DNA of 64,000 bases, taken from Alloactinosynnema sp. L-07 (lineage in GTDB: Bacteria > Actinomycetota > Actinomycetes > Mycobacteriales > Pseudonocardiaceae). Location: NCBI RefSeq assembly GCF_900070365.1, contig NZ_LN850107.1:4898001-4962000 (forward strand). Direction: 5' to 3'. Shown one piece after another: positions 63,232 to 64,000 of the stretch (within the stretch, counting starts at the first letter, position 1; each line of letters begins with the position of its first letter). The translations under genes were made by a program, and so were the position numbers. Under the pieces are notes generated by a model. It was not told where the DNA came from, ran no database searches, and saw only the letters and a program-made list of their open reading frames with translations.

Positions 63232-64000
63232 GTGTCGACCGTCCCGGCTGATCTCGACGGCCCCAGCGACGCCGAGCTCATCGATTCGGTCCGCGCCGGA
63301 ACCGTGTCGGCCTACGGATCGCTCTACGAGCGGCACGTCGGCGCGGCGCGGAACCTGGCCCGCCAACTCACCAGGTCACCCGCCGAGGCCGACGACCTGG
63401 TCTCCGAGGCGTTCGCCAAAGTCCTCGACACCCTGCGCCAAGGCCGCGGCCCCGACTCCGCCTTCCGCGCCTACCTGCTCACCGCCCTGCGCCACACCGC
63501 CTACGACAAAACCCGCCGCGACAAGAAGGTCGAACTCTCCGACGACGTCTCCCAGGTCAGCGGCGTCAACCCCGACCAGGTCGCGGTCCCCTTCTCCGAC
63601 ACCGCCGTCGCCGGACTCGAACGCAGCCTCGCCGCCCGCGCCTTCGCCATGCTCCCCGAACGCTGGCAAGCCGTCCTCTGGCACACCGAGATCGAAGGCC
63701 AGAACCCCGCCCAGGTCGCCCCCATCCTCGGCCTCACCCCCAACGGCGTCTCCGCCCTGGCCTACCGCGCCCGCGAAGGACTCCGCCAGGCCTACCTCCA
63801 AGTCCACCTCGCCGAAAACAGCAGCGACCGCTGCCGCGCCACCGCCGACCGACTCGGCGCCTGGGTCCGCGGCGGCCTCTCCAAGCGCGAAACCGCCCAG
63901 GTCGAACTCCACCTCGACGACTGCGAACGCTGCCGCGCCCTGTCCGCCGAACTCGCCGACATCAACACCGGCCTGCGGCTCAACGTCGCCCCGCTGGTGC
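63232..64000 (+). CDS. ECF-type sigma factor with C-terminal zinc-finger region (partial, runs off right edge)
   Basis: From GTG 63232 with GAGGGAGG upstream (ATG 63184 is an in-frame alternative with GGAGAG). Sigma2: GSLYERHVGAARNLARQLTRSPAEADDLVSEAFAKVLDTL and AYLLTALRHTAYDKTR. Sigma4: LPERWQAVLWHTEIEGQNPAQVAPILGLTPNGVSALAYRAREGLRQAYL. Then LSKRETAQVELHLDDCERCRAL has a His-x3-Cys-x2-Cys motif like a ZAS anti-sigma zinc finger fused in cis. 256 codons are visible without a stop. Confidence 0.92.
   Translation, partial: MSTVPADLDGPSDAELIDSVRAGTVSAYGSLYERHVGAARNLARQLTRSPAEADDLVSEAFAKVLDTLRQGRGPDSAFRAYLLTALRHTAYDKTRRDKKVELSDDVSQVSGVNPDQVAVPFSDTAVAGLERSLAARAFAMLPERWQAVLWHTEIEGQNPAQVAPILGLTPNGVSALAYRAREGLRQAYLQVHLAENSSDRCRATADRLGAWVRGGLSKRETAQVELHLDDCERCRALSAELADINTGLRLNVAPLV

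Overview
The window is high-G+C actinobacterial chromosome, most likely from the order Pseudonocardiales (Actinokineospora/Saccharothrix/Lentzea-like). Frequent GTG starts, many 1-11 bp gene overlaps, mycolata-type cell-envelope genes and F420 biosynthesis point there. From memory, gene order follows Mycobacterium tuberculosis Rv3241c-Rv3276c closely, so the backbone is a vertically inherited core segment with accessory DNA set into it.

Layout: 0-6.5 kb (minus) holds a hibernation factor (cut by the window edge), a ComF-like protein, the lpqB-mtrB-mtrA envelope signalling operon and tmk. A small accessory gene (DUF3800-like) precedes ahcY. 9-15.4 kb carries a membrane hydrolase, a winged-helix AlkZ-like protein, an orphan glmL, two gene fossils, an FMN reductase and a cation transporter. 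15.6-20 kb (minus) is the mannose operon manA, SIS-domain gene, trm112-like gene, manB and DUF3499, divergent from a metallopeptidase-fold gene. A large GT2 membrane protein and whiB follow. 25-29 kb (plus) is a site-2 protease, fbiA-fbiB (coenzyme F420), NUDIX and GntR. 29-33.5 kb is accessory: a lone AAA ATPase between direct repeats, an ECF42 sigma factor with its DGPF partner, and an AlkA-like glycosylase.

33.6-49.9 kb makes envelope glycopolymer: manC, wbbL, five further glycosyltransferases including a GT2-GT4 fusion, rmlD-rmlB, and two LytR-CpsA-Psr proteins that would attach glycopolymer to peptidoglycan. 49.9-56.1 kb is accessory: MFS exporter, HxlR-peroxiredoxin fusion, SDR, a frameshifted molybdopterin oxidoreductase, DinB and a small hypothetical gene. 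The core resumes with fadE25, a second acyl-CoA dehydrogenase, purE-purK, a GT87 mannosyltransferase-like gene, an unknown protein and an ECF sigma factor cut by the right edge.

The most unusual content is not protein-coding. Two related ~168-bp MITE-like elements end in CTAG. Four sequence-unrelated long palindromes (17-30 bp perfect outer arms) lie between genes, three of them between convergent genes. Operator palindromes sit beside the MarR and HxlR genes. There are also clear scars of gene loss. No tRNA, rRNA, CRISPR array or riboswitch was recognised.
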